A stretch of 64,000 bases of DNA, taken from Zeugodacus cucurbitae. Its lineage: Eukaryota > Arthropoda > Insecta > Diptera > Tephritidae. Both the position numbers and the translations under genes were made by a program. The stretch covers positions 51,391,001-51,455,000 of the forward strand of contig NC_071669.1 of assembly GCF_028554725.1 (NCBI RefSeq), given 5' to 3'. The first letter of the stretch is position 1. Each line of letters starts with the position of its first letter. A model generated the notes under the pieces. The model was given only the letters and a program-made list of their open reading frames with translations, had not been told where the DNA came from and did no database searches. This document shows, one piece after another, positions 23,666-35,729 of the stretch.

Positions 23666-26600
23666 GGGTTTTTATACATATGTCGATATTATCTATGTTC
23701 TTTTTAATAGTTCGAGGCCTTTAAAGCTTTCATTAATCCAAATATTATATTTATTTAAATTTGGTGGATAAAATCACCTAACTCATTAAACTGTGTTGAT
23801 CTCTAAGCGATGACACTTCGTTGACAGAATGTTAACAGAGATTAATTGTGAACAAAATGTGTACTTTGCATATTCATGAGAAGGAAATTAATTTTTCAAA
23901 ATTATCATCACACATGTACAACGATTTGCATTTTCGATGTAATGTTTGTAAGTATGTATGCGTGCATCACTCTTTCCGGCTGATTGCATCACAAAGTCAA
24001 TTCGAATGCTTGACGTATTTAAGTTGTAAACACTTGTAACGCCTTAATGTGACTGCATTTGCAGACACGACACAAATAATTTATCTTTGGTCCCACCGGG
24101 GGGTACACGTCGCCCTTAAACCACTGTAGACAGCGCAGCGCTACTGATGAGCTTTACTGATAGCGGAGCGGCATTTGTCAGTGAGCAAGAGCAGCATTTA
24201 GCTCAATTGAGTTTCAAATTGATGTCACCATTATCAGACGATTTCATCTAAATGGTGGGTCGCCCTTATGAAGCATCCTTTCTTGACATTTTCAGCGCAT
24301 AAATTTATTTACTTTTGATTTTTTTCTTTTTTTTGCTTGTTCACAACGCTTAACTTAAACAGGATCGAGCAATTAAGTTGACAGCGCAGAGTGCACTCGG
24401 TGATATATTCGTTTCATATAAGTATGTGTGTATGTACATATGTTTCATGTATGTGTGTGTGTGTGTCTCTCAGTTTATGTGTCTATTTGTGTGTACATCC
24501 CCTTAATATATTTTTTTTGGCAACGTTTTGTTCGCCACAATTGCATATTTAAGATTTACGACGAGTTTGCTCGTCTCTCTGTGGGCGCTTGACATGGGTT
24601 GGCAATGTGAAAATGCTCTTAACTAAACGCTCATAAATAAATATAAAAATTTCCATCGATACGCATGAATTCTATTTGGCCACATGGGTATCTACATACA
24701 CACACATGCTCATACTTGCAACATTTAGTGGCAATGCGATTCGATTTAATGTTTGTGATGCGCCTTTTAGCGTCGCTGCACTTTTGCTTTGGCTGCCTGC
24801 AAAGCTACCACCGTTGCATTGCAGAGGGTGCTTTATCACATGTGTATGTGTGTATGTGTGTGCGGCGCAGACAATTCGCATAAACCCGCTCGCGATTAAC
24901 ATGCGAAATTTGCGAAATTTGCTATTTGCAATGTGTAACGGGGTGTTGCCACACTGAAGAGTTTTAGAACGATGTTGTCGGATTTTATCTTAAACGAAAA
25001 AGAACGTTGTACGTTCGTGTAACCGAACATTTTATACTTTCGCAATTTATTTTTGTAATTTTATTATGAGAACACACAATTCCACCCACACATTCGGCAT
25101 TAAGTCCACTAGAATAACGAAAAATCATTATACATATACAGTATATGGGAGCTGAGGTCCCGGACCGATTTCAGCTATTTTCGCCATCAAGCTACATACA
25201 TCATATCCAAGGTTATACGTTCACTTAATATTGCTATGATATTAAATCGATATTTAGGGCATAACCTCACTGGGGGATATATGCGGTATATAAGGGCTGG
25301 AGGAAGTATTCACAAGATCTTTCCCATTTTCGGCAGAAAGACACACTGTTATAAGGAAAACATCTTCTCTGAATATCTTTACAATATCTGAGAGATTTAC
25401 CTAATTTTCGGTAAAAAAAAAATAGGTCACACAGAGGTCCTAATGACCGATATTTGGGCCTTGAAAATGTATAGACCGATATGGGCGATTTGTAGATGGG
25501 CAATGTCACACTAGAGTAGTTGTGCAAAGTTTTGTTCCGATATCTTCACTGATGCTTAATTTATAGATTGCAACGAATCCGATGCTCTTCACAATTGTGG
25601 TATATAAAAGTAGGTGTGGTTGTGAACCGATTCCGCTCATTTTCAAGCAAGCAAGATAATGTTTCGAATCGTTTCGTTGAAATTTGTCGATAAGTTCCTA
25701 AGCTATGGGTTTTGATTCATAAGTAGGCGGCGGCGTCACGCCCATTTCAAATTGTTTAACCGAATTTCAGTTCAGTCTTTCTCTATCATCTTTACCATAA
25801 AATTTTGGTTGCCTAGCGTTTTTCCTTACTGAATTAAAGTACTTTTTGTAACTTTCAACATAACCTTTATAAGAGTGGCAATAATCCGATTTCATAAATT
25901 TTCAATGACCCCAGAGCGTTTGGTTGATATAGCTTTAGTAGTTTATGAGATATATACAAAAAACTTAGTAGAGACCTCTCTAATTTGGGCATTTGGAGGG
26001 ATTTACAAGTTTTATATATAGAAAGAATAATGAATTTTGTGAAAGCTTTTTTCACGTGAAAACTACGCAGAAAGATTTAGCTTTGTCTGCCAGGAGACGT
26101 CCGCTTTTAAAAAAATATAATACTTGAAGCAGGTTTCGTACCCAGAATATACATAAACGTAATACTAGAGTGCCTGGTCATTAAATGTGACCCTATGGGC
26201 AACAGATTTAGCTGGAATAAGCAAATTCCAAATGTCACTATTAGAGGTCGAGTTAAAAACTTATAGAGTCAAAATGAAATATTATAGAAAAGGGGAACAT
26301 TTCAAAAGATATCATCTCTCGTAAAATCACCCATTGTATTTTCGATGCAATCATTCCCCCTTTAAATTGTCTACCTTAAAACCACGTCAGGGGCCGCAAC
26401 TCAACTGAGACTTATTTTCAGTTGAAAATCTGGGCAAGTTTTGAACTGTAATTACAATTCGTGTTTCCCGATTCCATTCGTTTTCTGATCATTCAGCTTT
26501 TACTGGCACCTGACTGTCAAAGGGATTAACTATATCAGAAGACCCATACCTGGTATATCATAAACAATAATTTTGACAATTCCACCAATGTTGGATAAAA

Positions 26601-27889
26601 ATCCTGGTTCGTCTTGGGAATAGAATTGCAAATCACCTGATATCATCATTTGTGAAACATGTTTAAACGCATATTTTATCCAGTACATTTTTTATAAATT
26701 TTCAGTTTAGTGGCAACACTACGCGTAACACTTAACGTATACGTCCCTTGGCGGTCATGTCGTAAAGTTTGTAAACACAACTAATGCTCGACATGGGTGT
26801 TGATAAATAAAGTTCACTTATTGAATCGCTGCTACACGCTTGATTGCGCACTTAGCGGATACGTTGACAACAATTGCATAGACAACAACAACAACAACAA
26901 CTAAAGCAATAAAAAAGATTGTCATTTGAAGTCAATAGAAGGAATAACACATAGCAAGTCACTATCTACTATTCGGGAGGGTGAGACCTACCAACATAAC
27001 TGTCAACTGAGAAGATATGCACTAGCAAACTAGGATTCGTCATGCTAGTGAAATAAACCAGAAACTACTTGTGCATCGATTTTAGTTCTGGTTTCGTTTC
27101 ACAGGGCATTAAGCTGAGCGGGGAACTTTATCGAGTAGCAACGCTTGTGAAATGTGACTAATGTAGTTCAGTTGCTTTACGGCTAATGGCTGGCGGAATT
27201 AGCTTCAGTTGACAGAAATTGTAGCAGGATACAAGCAAGTGTGGCTTCTATTGGAATTAAGTGCATCAACATGGTTGTGTCTGCGTTTGTCTCTGGCTAC
27301 TTGATCCCCTTTAGCCACTGTGGTAATATTAATTATTTTAGCTCATATTAATTCCTAACTGTCATATTTAACATGATTCATGGCGGATACAGTTCAATGC
27401 AAACTTTGCAATTCACTTAGACGAAAAGCAAACTATTCAATGCACATTACATATGTACACATTTATACATATGTATGTATGTATGTACATGCACCCCTTA
27501 AACCGTTAAGCCGTCTGTTGTGATTTTTTGCAAATCTCAGTTACACAAGCGGATTTATGAATTCAATTTCGCTAATGGATAAGGCCTATAAATGTCAAAA
27601 ATCCTTCCAGTGACAACAGGAAATTATTAAAATTAATGTAATGCAAATTCTTTATACATATCAGATATATACATATTTATGTTTGTATATATATTCGCAC
27701 ACATACAAATGGTCAAAGTAAATGTTACAAAATGCGTATGTACATATGTATATCATTTTCCTCAATTTAAAGAAATAAATAAGCCGAGCTTAATATGTCG
27801 AACTAACTCTGACAAATTATATGAAGACAAATTTTATCCATTCATTCTACATTAATGTTGTCGCCTTTAAATTAGTACCCATTTAATGT
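23666..27889. other. Non-coding stretch with one dispersed repeat
   Basis: 24060-24300 and 24540-24960 are GC-richer and lack a coding signal; they might be regulatory. A (GT)n run is at 24452-24466 and a CAA-type run at 26881-26899. 26100-27470 shows nothing identifiable. Confidence 0.4.
25000..26000. repeat. Dispersed repeat, divergent copy 2
   Basis: Opens with GTGTAACCGAACATTTTATA followed by CTTTCGCAA, and from about 25815 carries CCTTACTGAATTAAAG, CAACATAACCTTTATA, GATATAGCTTTAGTAGTTTA and GAGATATATACAAAAAAC, all shared with the repeat at 20760-21381. The middle (25140-25560, with GGGCTGGAGGAAGTATTCAC) also looks like repeat rather than gene. Boundaries are approximate. Confidence 0.5.
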
Positions 27890-28497
27890 TATACACTTAT
27901 GCCAGCATTTCTTCCAATTGTCGAAACACATCTAAAACGCGAAGCGCGACGGCGCTTCTTTGCATGTGAACAGCTGCTTCAAAGGCACAACCGAAAGGGA
28001 CTTTTATATCTCATTGTAACTGGCGACGAAAAATGGGTCCACTAGGATAATCCTAAGCGAAGAAAGTCATGGGGAAAGACTAGACATGCCTCCACGTCGA
28101 CGGCAAAACCAAACATTCACAGCGCCAAGGTCATGCTCTGCATTTGGTGGGATCAGTTGGGGGTGATATATTATGAGCTGCTAATGCCAAGTGAAACCAT
28201 CACAGGAGATCGCTACCGAACGCAATTGATGCGTTTGAGCCGATCACTAAAAGAAAAACGGTCACAGTACGAGGGAAGACACGATAAAGTCATTCTCCAG
28301 CATGACAATGGATTAATACTTGGATCGACTCGAAAGATGAAGAATTCTTTCGTCACGGAATACGCATGCTGTCAGAAAGATGGTCAAAAGTAGTAGCTAC
28401 CGACGGCCAATATTTTGAATAACATTTTTGTAACCGTTTTTATACAATAAAGCCTTAAATTTACAAAAAACAAACGGCGGAAGCAAAGTTGTAGATT
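27890..28497 (+). pseudogene. Broken mariner (D34D) transposase with 3' terminal repeat
   Basis: Plus-strand reading gives RRFFACEQLLQRHNRKG, LLYLIVTGDEKWVH (first catalytic D), a TAG stop where tyrosine is expected, NPKRRKSWGKT, then 28133-28316 with CIWWDQLGVIYYELL, GDRYRTQLMRLSRSLKEK and VILQHDN (second catalytic D). There an internal deletion removes the third catalytic region and shifts frame; the true frame resumes as WINTWIDSKDEEFFRHGIRM and ends QYFE with TAA near 28422. The element ends with GGCGGAAGCAAAGTTGTAGA at about 28477-28496. The 5' part is missing. Non-functional: premature stop, deletion and truncation. Confidence 0.8.
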
Positions 28498-29325
28498 GTA
28501 GATTATGTCAATCGGACTCTCCGAAGTTTATGTTTCAAAATAATGAGAGACAAGCGCTATTGGATGCTAATGAATATACATATGCACTATATTTAAGAAC
28601 CAGTCCCAGGGATGTAGTTAGATCGTAATTTATTTCCAGAAGATTTGCCAACTATTTTTGAATATTTATGAATAAAATGGATTTATATGTTTATCTTATT
28701 TAAAATAATATTATATTTCTTATTAATGAAAGAGATTTCCCCAAGTTTTAAGCCGGCTCCGAAGCTCTAGTAGACTGTACTATTATTGTTATTATTTTCT
28801 TTCTTCATAGCTTGAAATGCAACGCCTAGGTGAATGGGTGATCAGTATTAGAAATATTTTTTTTATATTGATTGCGATGGATGGAGGACGAGAACGAAGG
28901 CAAAATCTATAGAACAATAGTGAATTTTGCTAACTACAAGAAGGTCGAAAAATTTCTTTATTCAGCAAGGTTTTGAACTGATTATCTTAATTTTTTGTAC
29001 CTAATTTATTTATGCTGTAAGAGTAAGTAAGAGTGTTTCAGTTATCTTTTTCAAAAGAGCAAAGTAATGGTATCCAAAATAGCGCCGTATGGGTTTCAGT
29101 TATGTTAGTGATTCCTAATTTTTTATTTTCAACTTTGCCTCAATGCAATTATTATTTAATATTATTTATTTATTTATTTTTTAATAAATTTGAACAAAAG
29201 AGTAGCTAAAGTTGGCTGAAAACCTCATAATTAGTTATCGCTATATGTGTGTATGCATATGTAGTTCACTATGTATTTAAGTTCAGAGTAAATCTTTGTC
29301 AGAGATCCTATTTATATTTGTGGTG

Positions 29326-29671
29326 TTAAGGAGGGGAAGTCCATGATGAATTTAGGCCAATGTTTTAACATTGTCAAACATTTCACAGAAAAAAAATTTA
29401 TTAACGCAAAATATCTGAATTAGGTTTTATTTTAATTTCAGACAAATCGGTCAATAACTTTTTGAGAAATTTTTCAAAATTTCGATATACCTAATCGCGT
29501 TTAAAGTTTTAGTACTGTACAATACACACCGGGCGTGTGCCGTTAAATTTGTTATAACCTCATCAATATTCGAGATTTTGTTTCCTCTCGTCAGTATACC
29601 CTCAACATACTAAATTTTCAGTTAAAAAAAAAATGATTTGTTGAAAATTTTACATGGACTTCCCTCCTTAA
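29326..29671. mobile_element. TTAA-flanked short inverted-repeat element (338 bp)
   Basis: Left end GGAGGGGAAGTCCATG and right end CATGGACTTCCCTCC are inverted repeats with one extra G, and both are bordered by TTAA (29326-29329, 29668-29671). A TTAA target is the hallmark of piggyBac-type transposition; assignment rests on that alone. No coding content. A truncated relative lies at 4974. Confidence 0.65.
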
Positions 29672-30321
29672 ATTGTTTTCTTTTGATCTTCGCTTCCGGA
29701 TCTCTGTCAAATTATTCACAGATTAAAATTTATTGCTTGAGCAAGTAAGCGAGGAAATATTAGAAAATAGTATTCGATATTGGTCGGAAACTGAAAGCTA
29801 TATGTGAATATGAGGTACAATAGATCGTGATCATTAAAGAAGGCAATTAATTACTTATTACAAAATTTTTTTATTGCACTGTACATTTTATTATGATCCG
29901 GAAAATAAAACAGTGTCTCTCCATTTGAAATCAGAAAGAGGGTCTCCCTCTGCTCGACTAAAACAATTTTAAATGTAGAAAACTATAATTGGAAGGATTG
30001 TAGTAGTTCTTGTCTCATACGAATATGTATATTTATCAACAATTTATACAAATAAGGTACTCATGTATATTTAGTTGATTGTCGTTACGTTAACTATTTG
30101 GTTAAAAAAAAAGGAAACAACCTTTCCTTTTAAAAAGGTGTTTTTCTTTTTTTGGTCTTGAGAAGACAAGTTTGTCAATTTTCAATATCAACCCACTAAG
30201 GTACCAAAGACCTCTTTAAAATATCTTTGATGTTACTACATAACTCATCATCTTAAACTTAACAGAGTGTGCACCAACAACAGTTTAATCTTGTTCTGAG
30301 CACCATAATACAAATGTATAC

Positions 30322-30660
30322 AAGGCAACGAACTTGCAGACCAACTAGCTAAAAAGCCAGCCTTTGCTAGGCCAGTAGGGCTGGAACCCTTCATTGCGTT
30401 GGTCGACATGTTCTCTGTAATCGACTATTAGAAGATGAATTGGCAAGTAGGAATCGCTATTGGCTGCACTTGCAGAGACTTTGCCATTCTAAACTGTTTC
30501 TATGGGGGTACATCCGGAATAGATTTAAACAACTTATTGCGCTCCCAAGAAACAAAATGAGACAACTAGTGGCCACTGCAGACTAAAGTGTCATCTGAAC
30601 AAATTCGGAATCTGCTCGCCGGATTAGTGCAGGTTTTGTGATCTGGCAGAGGAAACAACT
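30322..30660 (+). mobile_element. LINE fragment, RNase H end and C-terminal cysteine block
   Basis: Plus-strand translation starts GNELADQLAKKPAF, the end of a retrotransposon RNase H domain, and after frame changes shows QLIALPRNKMRQLV-like, CRLKCHLNKFGIC and CRFCDLAEETTEH segments, typical of jockey/I-type LINE C-termini. Stops interrupt it, so it is an old copy. Confidence 0.6.
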
Positions 30661-31677
30661 GAGCATCTGTAGCGGTACTAAATTTTCTTAAAGCGACAGG
30701 ATTGGATGGTATTCTGTGATAACAGGAATAATCAAATTAATTTTTAGTCTTAATCGCCTTTTGGATAAAATGTAGGAACTTGATGAAGATGTCGGAACCT
30801 ATTTATTTTTAAATTAATTATTAATCGAGCTTCTTTTACATAACTTAGTAGAAAAACGAATTTATTTTGTAATTTTTGATTATGACAATTTTACCAACGA
30901 CATATTAAGACATCTTAGTATAAATAGTTCAATAGTTCTATATAAATCATAATTAAAAGAACAAAATTGCTGAAAATAATGAAAAAAATTAACTTATTTC
31001 CTCCAATTGTTTAATTATATCATACAAATATTTTGTAGAGTTGTAAAATTATATTGTACTATATTATATTTAATGTAAATGTAAAAGCATGTAGGTGAAT
31101 TGAAAACTTACCCTTACTTTAAAATTAATTTAATCTATAATTATTTAAAAACCACATTTCAATTAAAAAATTACGAAACATTTTGAAAATAGTAGCACGT
31201 ATTTTAAAACGCAGCCGAAATAAAGGAAAACCACTCACTTTTCGCAAAAGTCACCCCGGTTCGTTAGCCATTTTGTTCTATATGAAGCAAAAGCTGCTCT
31301 GATTGGCTGGCATGTTTTGCCTCCCCAATGAATGCTCTGCAACTGAGCTACACACACAAACACATGCAGATAAAGCTATTAGATATGCTTTTAAGCTAGT
31401 TGCCTTGCGCTAAGTGCGATAAGGCATTGTGATTGGTCATATTTATTTACAAAGTAAATATGTATGCTGTATGTATATTTACTATGAATTTATATAAAAC
31501 GTGATCATGTATACATAGTAGATTTATATGTACATATATGTATTAATATTTATGTGCTCAAAGTCTAGAAATATGAATATATAATAAATGTACATATATG
31601 GTATGTACCAAGCCTCAACTGATAAACATACATATGTGTAAAATTATATACATATCTATGTATATGTATATTAAATT

Positions 31678-31941
31678 CTAGATTACTACATATGGAAACA
31701 AAACCCCAGACCATTTTTTCAGTTTTATTTCTTTGAAACAGTAGTCATTTCGGGGTCCAAATTGTCCCCTCATAAATATTGCCAACACAGCAGTTTTTTG
31801 AATTTTTCTTATGTGAAAACTTTTCCGACAAGTCGGCGCCATTTTTGCCGCATTGCTGATTTCTTTTGTGTAATCGCGATTGAGTGGGCAAAGTTTTATT
31901 GTCGGATAGGGGAAATCAAATTCTGCGTTTGGCAATGTCAT
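31678..31941 (-). CDS. Isolated 87-codon open frame, unrecognised
   Basis: An 87-residue frame beginning MTLPNAEFDFPYPTIKLCPL with no signal peptide or membrane span. The FPYPTIKLCPLN phrase is vaguely like the extracellular start of DEG/ENaC (pickpocket) channels, but the remainder does not support this. The reverse strand is also open across the same DNA. I cannot tell an exon from chance or an old repeat. Confidence 0.15.
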   Translation of the reverse strand: MTLPNAEFDFPYPTIKLCPLNRDYTKEISNAAKMAPTCRKSFHIRKIQKTAVLAIFMRGQFGPRNDYCFKEIKLKKWSGVLFPYVVI

Positions 31942-33239
31942 CAGAAATCAAATAGGTAGTAATACTCAAACATACACACATTTAAATTTTAATGCAAAGT
32001 AAATTGTAATAAACCAGAAATTTCGGTTGATACTTTTTATGGTAAATATTGAAATATTGAAGGAATAAATTTGAAAAAAATAGTTCGAAATTGGTCAAGC
32101 TGTAGGTCATAAATAGTCGGAATACTGCGGTGAACAGTTGGGTCATGTGTACTAGTATATAAATCGTTTGTGCCCAAAATGACAGCGTTTATAGAGAACT
32201 AATTTTCGGCGTTTTGGATAGTGGAGGAAGTTTAGACGTATTTGCAGTTCTACATTTCGTAAATAAAGAAATTAACGCCTTTGCAAATAAATGGTGGTTC
32301 TGCATGGAACAGAATTGGTATACATACATATGTATATTTGTTTAACATATTATAGTATAAGAAATAGCAAACCATATCCCTGAGTCAAGTTTTCACTACC
32401 GGTGGTAGAACGTTCTGAAAGGGCTTAAGTTGCGACGTCAAAGAATGGAACGAGTATTGCATATCCACATTAGAATCTTTAAACCTCAGAAAGAAAATTT
32501 TGTGACCGAGTTGAAACTTTTGGCGGCCTCTGATTTAAGATAAAGACTGTGCAGTGTATCAGATAAGAAACGTTACTCTTACAATCCTTCCATGGCAATT
32601 AATTATTCTTCAATTCAGAGAAATGGGAACATGCAATTGATTTTTGGAAATAATTTTAATATTAGAAATATGGACCCCTGCAGAAAAATCATCTAGTTTT
32701 CCAACTACATTTCCATTGAAAACAGATAGGATTCGCGGAGTTCGACAAGAGTGACTTCACCGTCTTACAAATACCTTCCATTATATTCGATGGAGAACGT
32801 CGAATCCACAATACGAATAATTCATTACTTTGCGAAAGATAAAATATATTTCTTATCCAAGGTCAATGTCAGGGAATAAGGAAAATCAATGCAGAAATAT
32901 GATAACTAGTAAATCTCCACGAAAGGACGAAATAAGTCCAACATCATATGAACTGCAACTATTTCTTTGATGAGTTTAGGCTGTGGGTAACCGTCGAAAC
33001 TCTGTTAAACCCGAGAAAGCAAAACTACTACACACCGATATAAAAGTTGTCTAATAGCAAAAAACTACCTAACCGTGTGTATTCTCAAAATATACGAAAA
33101 GTGAAAAATCGTGCTGAGGTCATAATTCAGAAACTTTCGGAAGTATGTCAATAAAGAAGAGCCATTTCTAATGGTATATCTCCTTTCAACAGTAGAGGAT
33201 AGACTAGAGAATTTGTTACCCGTAAACCTTCACATAAAA

Positions 33240-34090
33240 CCGGTGCATGGCTAACAATCCACAATATGCAAAACCTGAGGATGTACCGTTGCAAAAGCTT
33301 CTGATGATTTCCAAAAACCGTCATGTCAACCGCTTAACCGTACTACTAGATTACTGCGAATGGCAGGGATCTTGAAGCGCAGGGCTTAGTCGCACCTCAG
33401 CCAGCCACTGCCAGACCGACATGCTAGTTTCATCAGGCACTTTATTTCGAATCTGACGATAGCCGTGGGAAGGCTATGACCAAGATCGGCCACCACCAAT
33501 CTAGGGTGTTATGAGAATTCCGTTTTATAACGTATTATAACGGAGCTTTCCCAACACGGCCCTTGGGAAGTAACGGTGACCTTACCACGTCATGAAGCTC
33601 TGGCGTAGCGGACCTAATTGTTTCCCCACCGATAAAAAGTTACCAGGAGCCAACTGGTCGTACGACATAGATGGAGCAACGAACAAAAGCAAACAAGCAG
33701 GGACAAGGGTCTCCCAACTCAGGGAGATGATCACGCTTTCTGGATGTCCTAACGGCAGAGGAGCTTCGCTGTTCGAGTAGCATGCTTAAGGAGGATCGGA
33801 CAAAGACGAATCCCATTAGAGTACCCGTCAGTAAGGATAGCGGCGCAGAGACGGAGAGGCAAGAGTTTGGTACGTGAGGTTACGGATGAGTCCTACCACT
33901 ATCAAGTGGTACCTCAGACATCTAGAGAGAGAAAGTCGCCCGAAGAAGCCAACGAGCTTCCTCTTGCCAAAGTTAGAGGTGATAGTGATACCAACGCGCA
34001 TGTAACTCGCCTGTGTCAGGAGAGAGAAGACAGAGCTAGAAAGAGGAGCACCAGTCAGATAACGCCCATGAAATCCTCTTACTATGGTAA
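33240..34090 (+). repeat. GC-richer block, possibly an unidentified retroelement relic
   Basis: Composition changes sharply from the AT-rich flanks. Broken plus-strand frames include 33592-33777 (SQLREMITLSGCPNGRGAS) and 33867-34090 (LVREVTDESYHYQVVPQTSR, then a basic stretch RLCQEREDRARKRS). The basic, degenerate character would suit a retroelement ORF1, but no diagnostic motif was found. Confidence 0.35.
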
Positions 34091-34341
34091 AAACATTAAA
34101 AAAAATGGCATCTTGGACTATATTACAAGTTTATATGGGTTTACAATTGCCGGTTGTGTCTTAGTTACGCAAGTCAAGCATAGTCAGTATAGTTGTTGTT
34201 GTTGTAGTGACAGAAAACAGTTCCCAAATAATTCTGCTGAGTTCACAATCTTTGACTGAATAAAAAGCTGTGTTTATTTGTGCAACGTAGACGTGGAGAT
34301 GTTCGTAATTTAACTTCATCTTTGATCTTATGTATGTGATT

Positions 34342-34735
34342 AGCGTTGAACCGTTTAGCCGGTTATAGCCGAATCGATGAGAGCGCGCCACTCCTCTCTT
34401 TCCTTTGCAGTTCGGCGCCAGTTGGAGATTCCAAGTGTAACCAGGTCGCTCTTTACCTGTTCCCTCCAACAGAGTGGAGGCCTTTCCCTTCCTCGGCTTC
34501 CTCCGGCGGGTACTGAACCGAACACTTTCAGAGCTGGAGTGTTTTCGTCCATTCGAACAACATGACCTAGCCAGCGTAGCCGCTGTCTTTTTATTTGCTG
34601 AACTCAATGTCGTCGTATAACTCGTACGAAAACTCCTAGTGTCGTCTCATTTGATGTTGACATCGTCCAAGCTTCTGCACCATAACGCAGGACGGGAATG
34701 ATAAGCGACATGTAGGTTGCGCTGGATTACGACGC
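34342..34735 (-). mobile_element. LINE family A, copy 2 (3' end only)
   Basis: Minus-strand 34552-34355 encodes MDENTPALKVFGSVPAGGSR, GRERPPLCWREQVKSDLVTL and ISNWRRTAKEREEW, collinear with copy 1. It stops being similar near 34735 (right) and ends CGGCTAAACGGTTCAACGC at 34342 (left). It lies about 1 kb downstream of the ergic53 stop. Confidence 0.7.
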
Positions 34736-35729
34736 TGATCTTAGTCGTTGAAAATCAAGCCTTACTTAAACGAAGCTAGACGTTTGCTTGGTTCTCTTAA
34801 AACAAAACTGTAATTGATCAAATTTCTTATAATTTACAAAACAAATTTCTGCTCATACTTTTTTTTATAGATTTTATTATAAAATTTTCATTGAAAAACG
34901 CAATTGAAATCAAAATTTAATGTACATAATCAACTTAACATACATCAATGGGAAAGTCTGTACAACTTTCATTATCCCATCAGACTGGAATGATCATATA
35001 TGTATATCTGCAATTCAACATTTACGACATTAGAAATAAATTAAGTAAGTTTCTGCACAAATCTCACAAAACACAAAAATTGCTTGCGGTTACACAGATT
35101 GAAAGGAAAAATATTGGTAAAGGCCGATAGTAAGAGATAAGTAATAGAAAGTAAAAAAGTTAATAAAAGGAGAGAGAGAGAGTGAAAGTGTGAGAGAGGA
35201 AGAGAAATCACGTTAAACTAATAATTATTAAAAAAAAGAGTTAGCCTTCTAACGTTCACTTAATTATATAGTTATTGGACAAAGAGAACATAACACAAAA
35301 TATTAAACTGAAATGAGAAAGCAACGCTGTATATTTCTTTAAATAATTGCTAAATACACAATACACTGATACGACAACTTTGATACAAACTCATTTCAGT
35401 TTGAACATTTGCAAGCTAATGATATTTTTCAAAATTCATTTACTATTTGTTTTTTAAATTTTTATCTACTCTTTTTTAAGACATATTTTAATTTTACACT
35501 TTCTTTTGTTTTGTTCTCTTGGTATACAAATTGTTCATGGAAATTTTCACAAAATGTTGCTAACATTCTGCAGCTGTAGCTAACACACAGAATGTAAAGA
35601 AACATTTCACTTTAAGTTAAAACGAATTAATGTAATGTGTTACATGAATGATTTACATGCAGAAAAAATACAAATTCCACGTAAATTATTGTAATTTTCT
35701 ATAGTAATTCGGTTGTTCATGAATTTGGT
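34736..35729. other. AT-rich DNA downstream of ergic53, probably its 3' UTR
   Basis: Very AT-rich, without open frames of interest and containing an (AG)n run near 35170-35182. As the LINE copy 2 ends at 34735, the ergic53 transcript probably ends in this interval; no cleavage site was chosen. Confidence 0.4.

Larger units (their letters stand above)
28498..33239. other. AT-rich non-coding stretch
   Basis: Holds the elements at 29326 and 30322. 31200-31440 is GC-richer, with two TGATTGG (reverse CCAATCA) motifs at about 31298 and 31430. No gene supported. Confidence 0.4.

Noticed and set aside
29296..29705. Outer inverted repeat GTCAGAGATCC / GGATCTCTGAC-like around the TTAA element
   Set aside because: Arms have unequal distance to the element and only about 13 matching bases; kept out of the element call.
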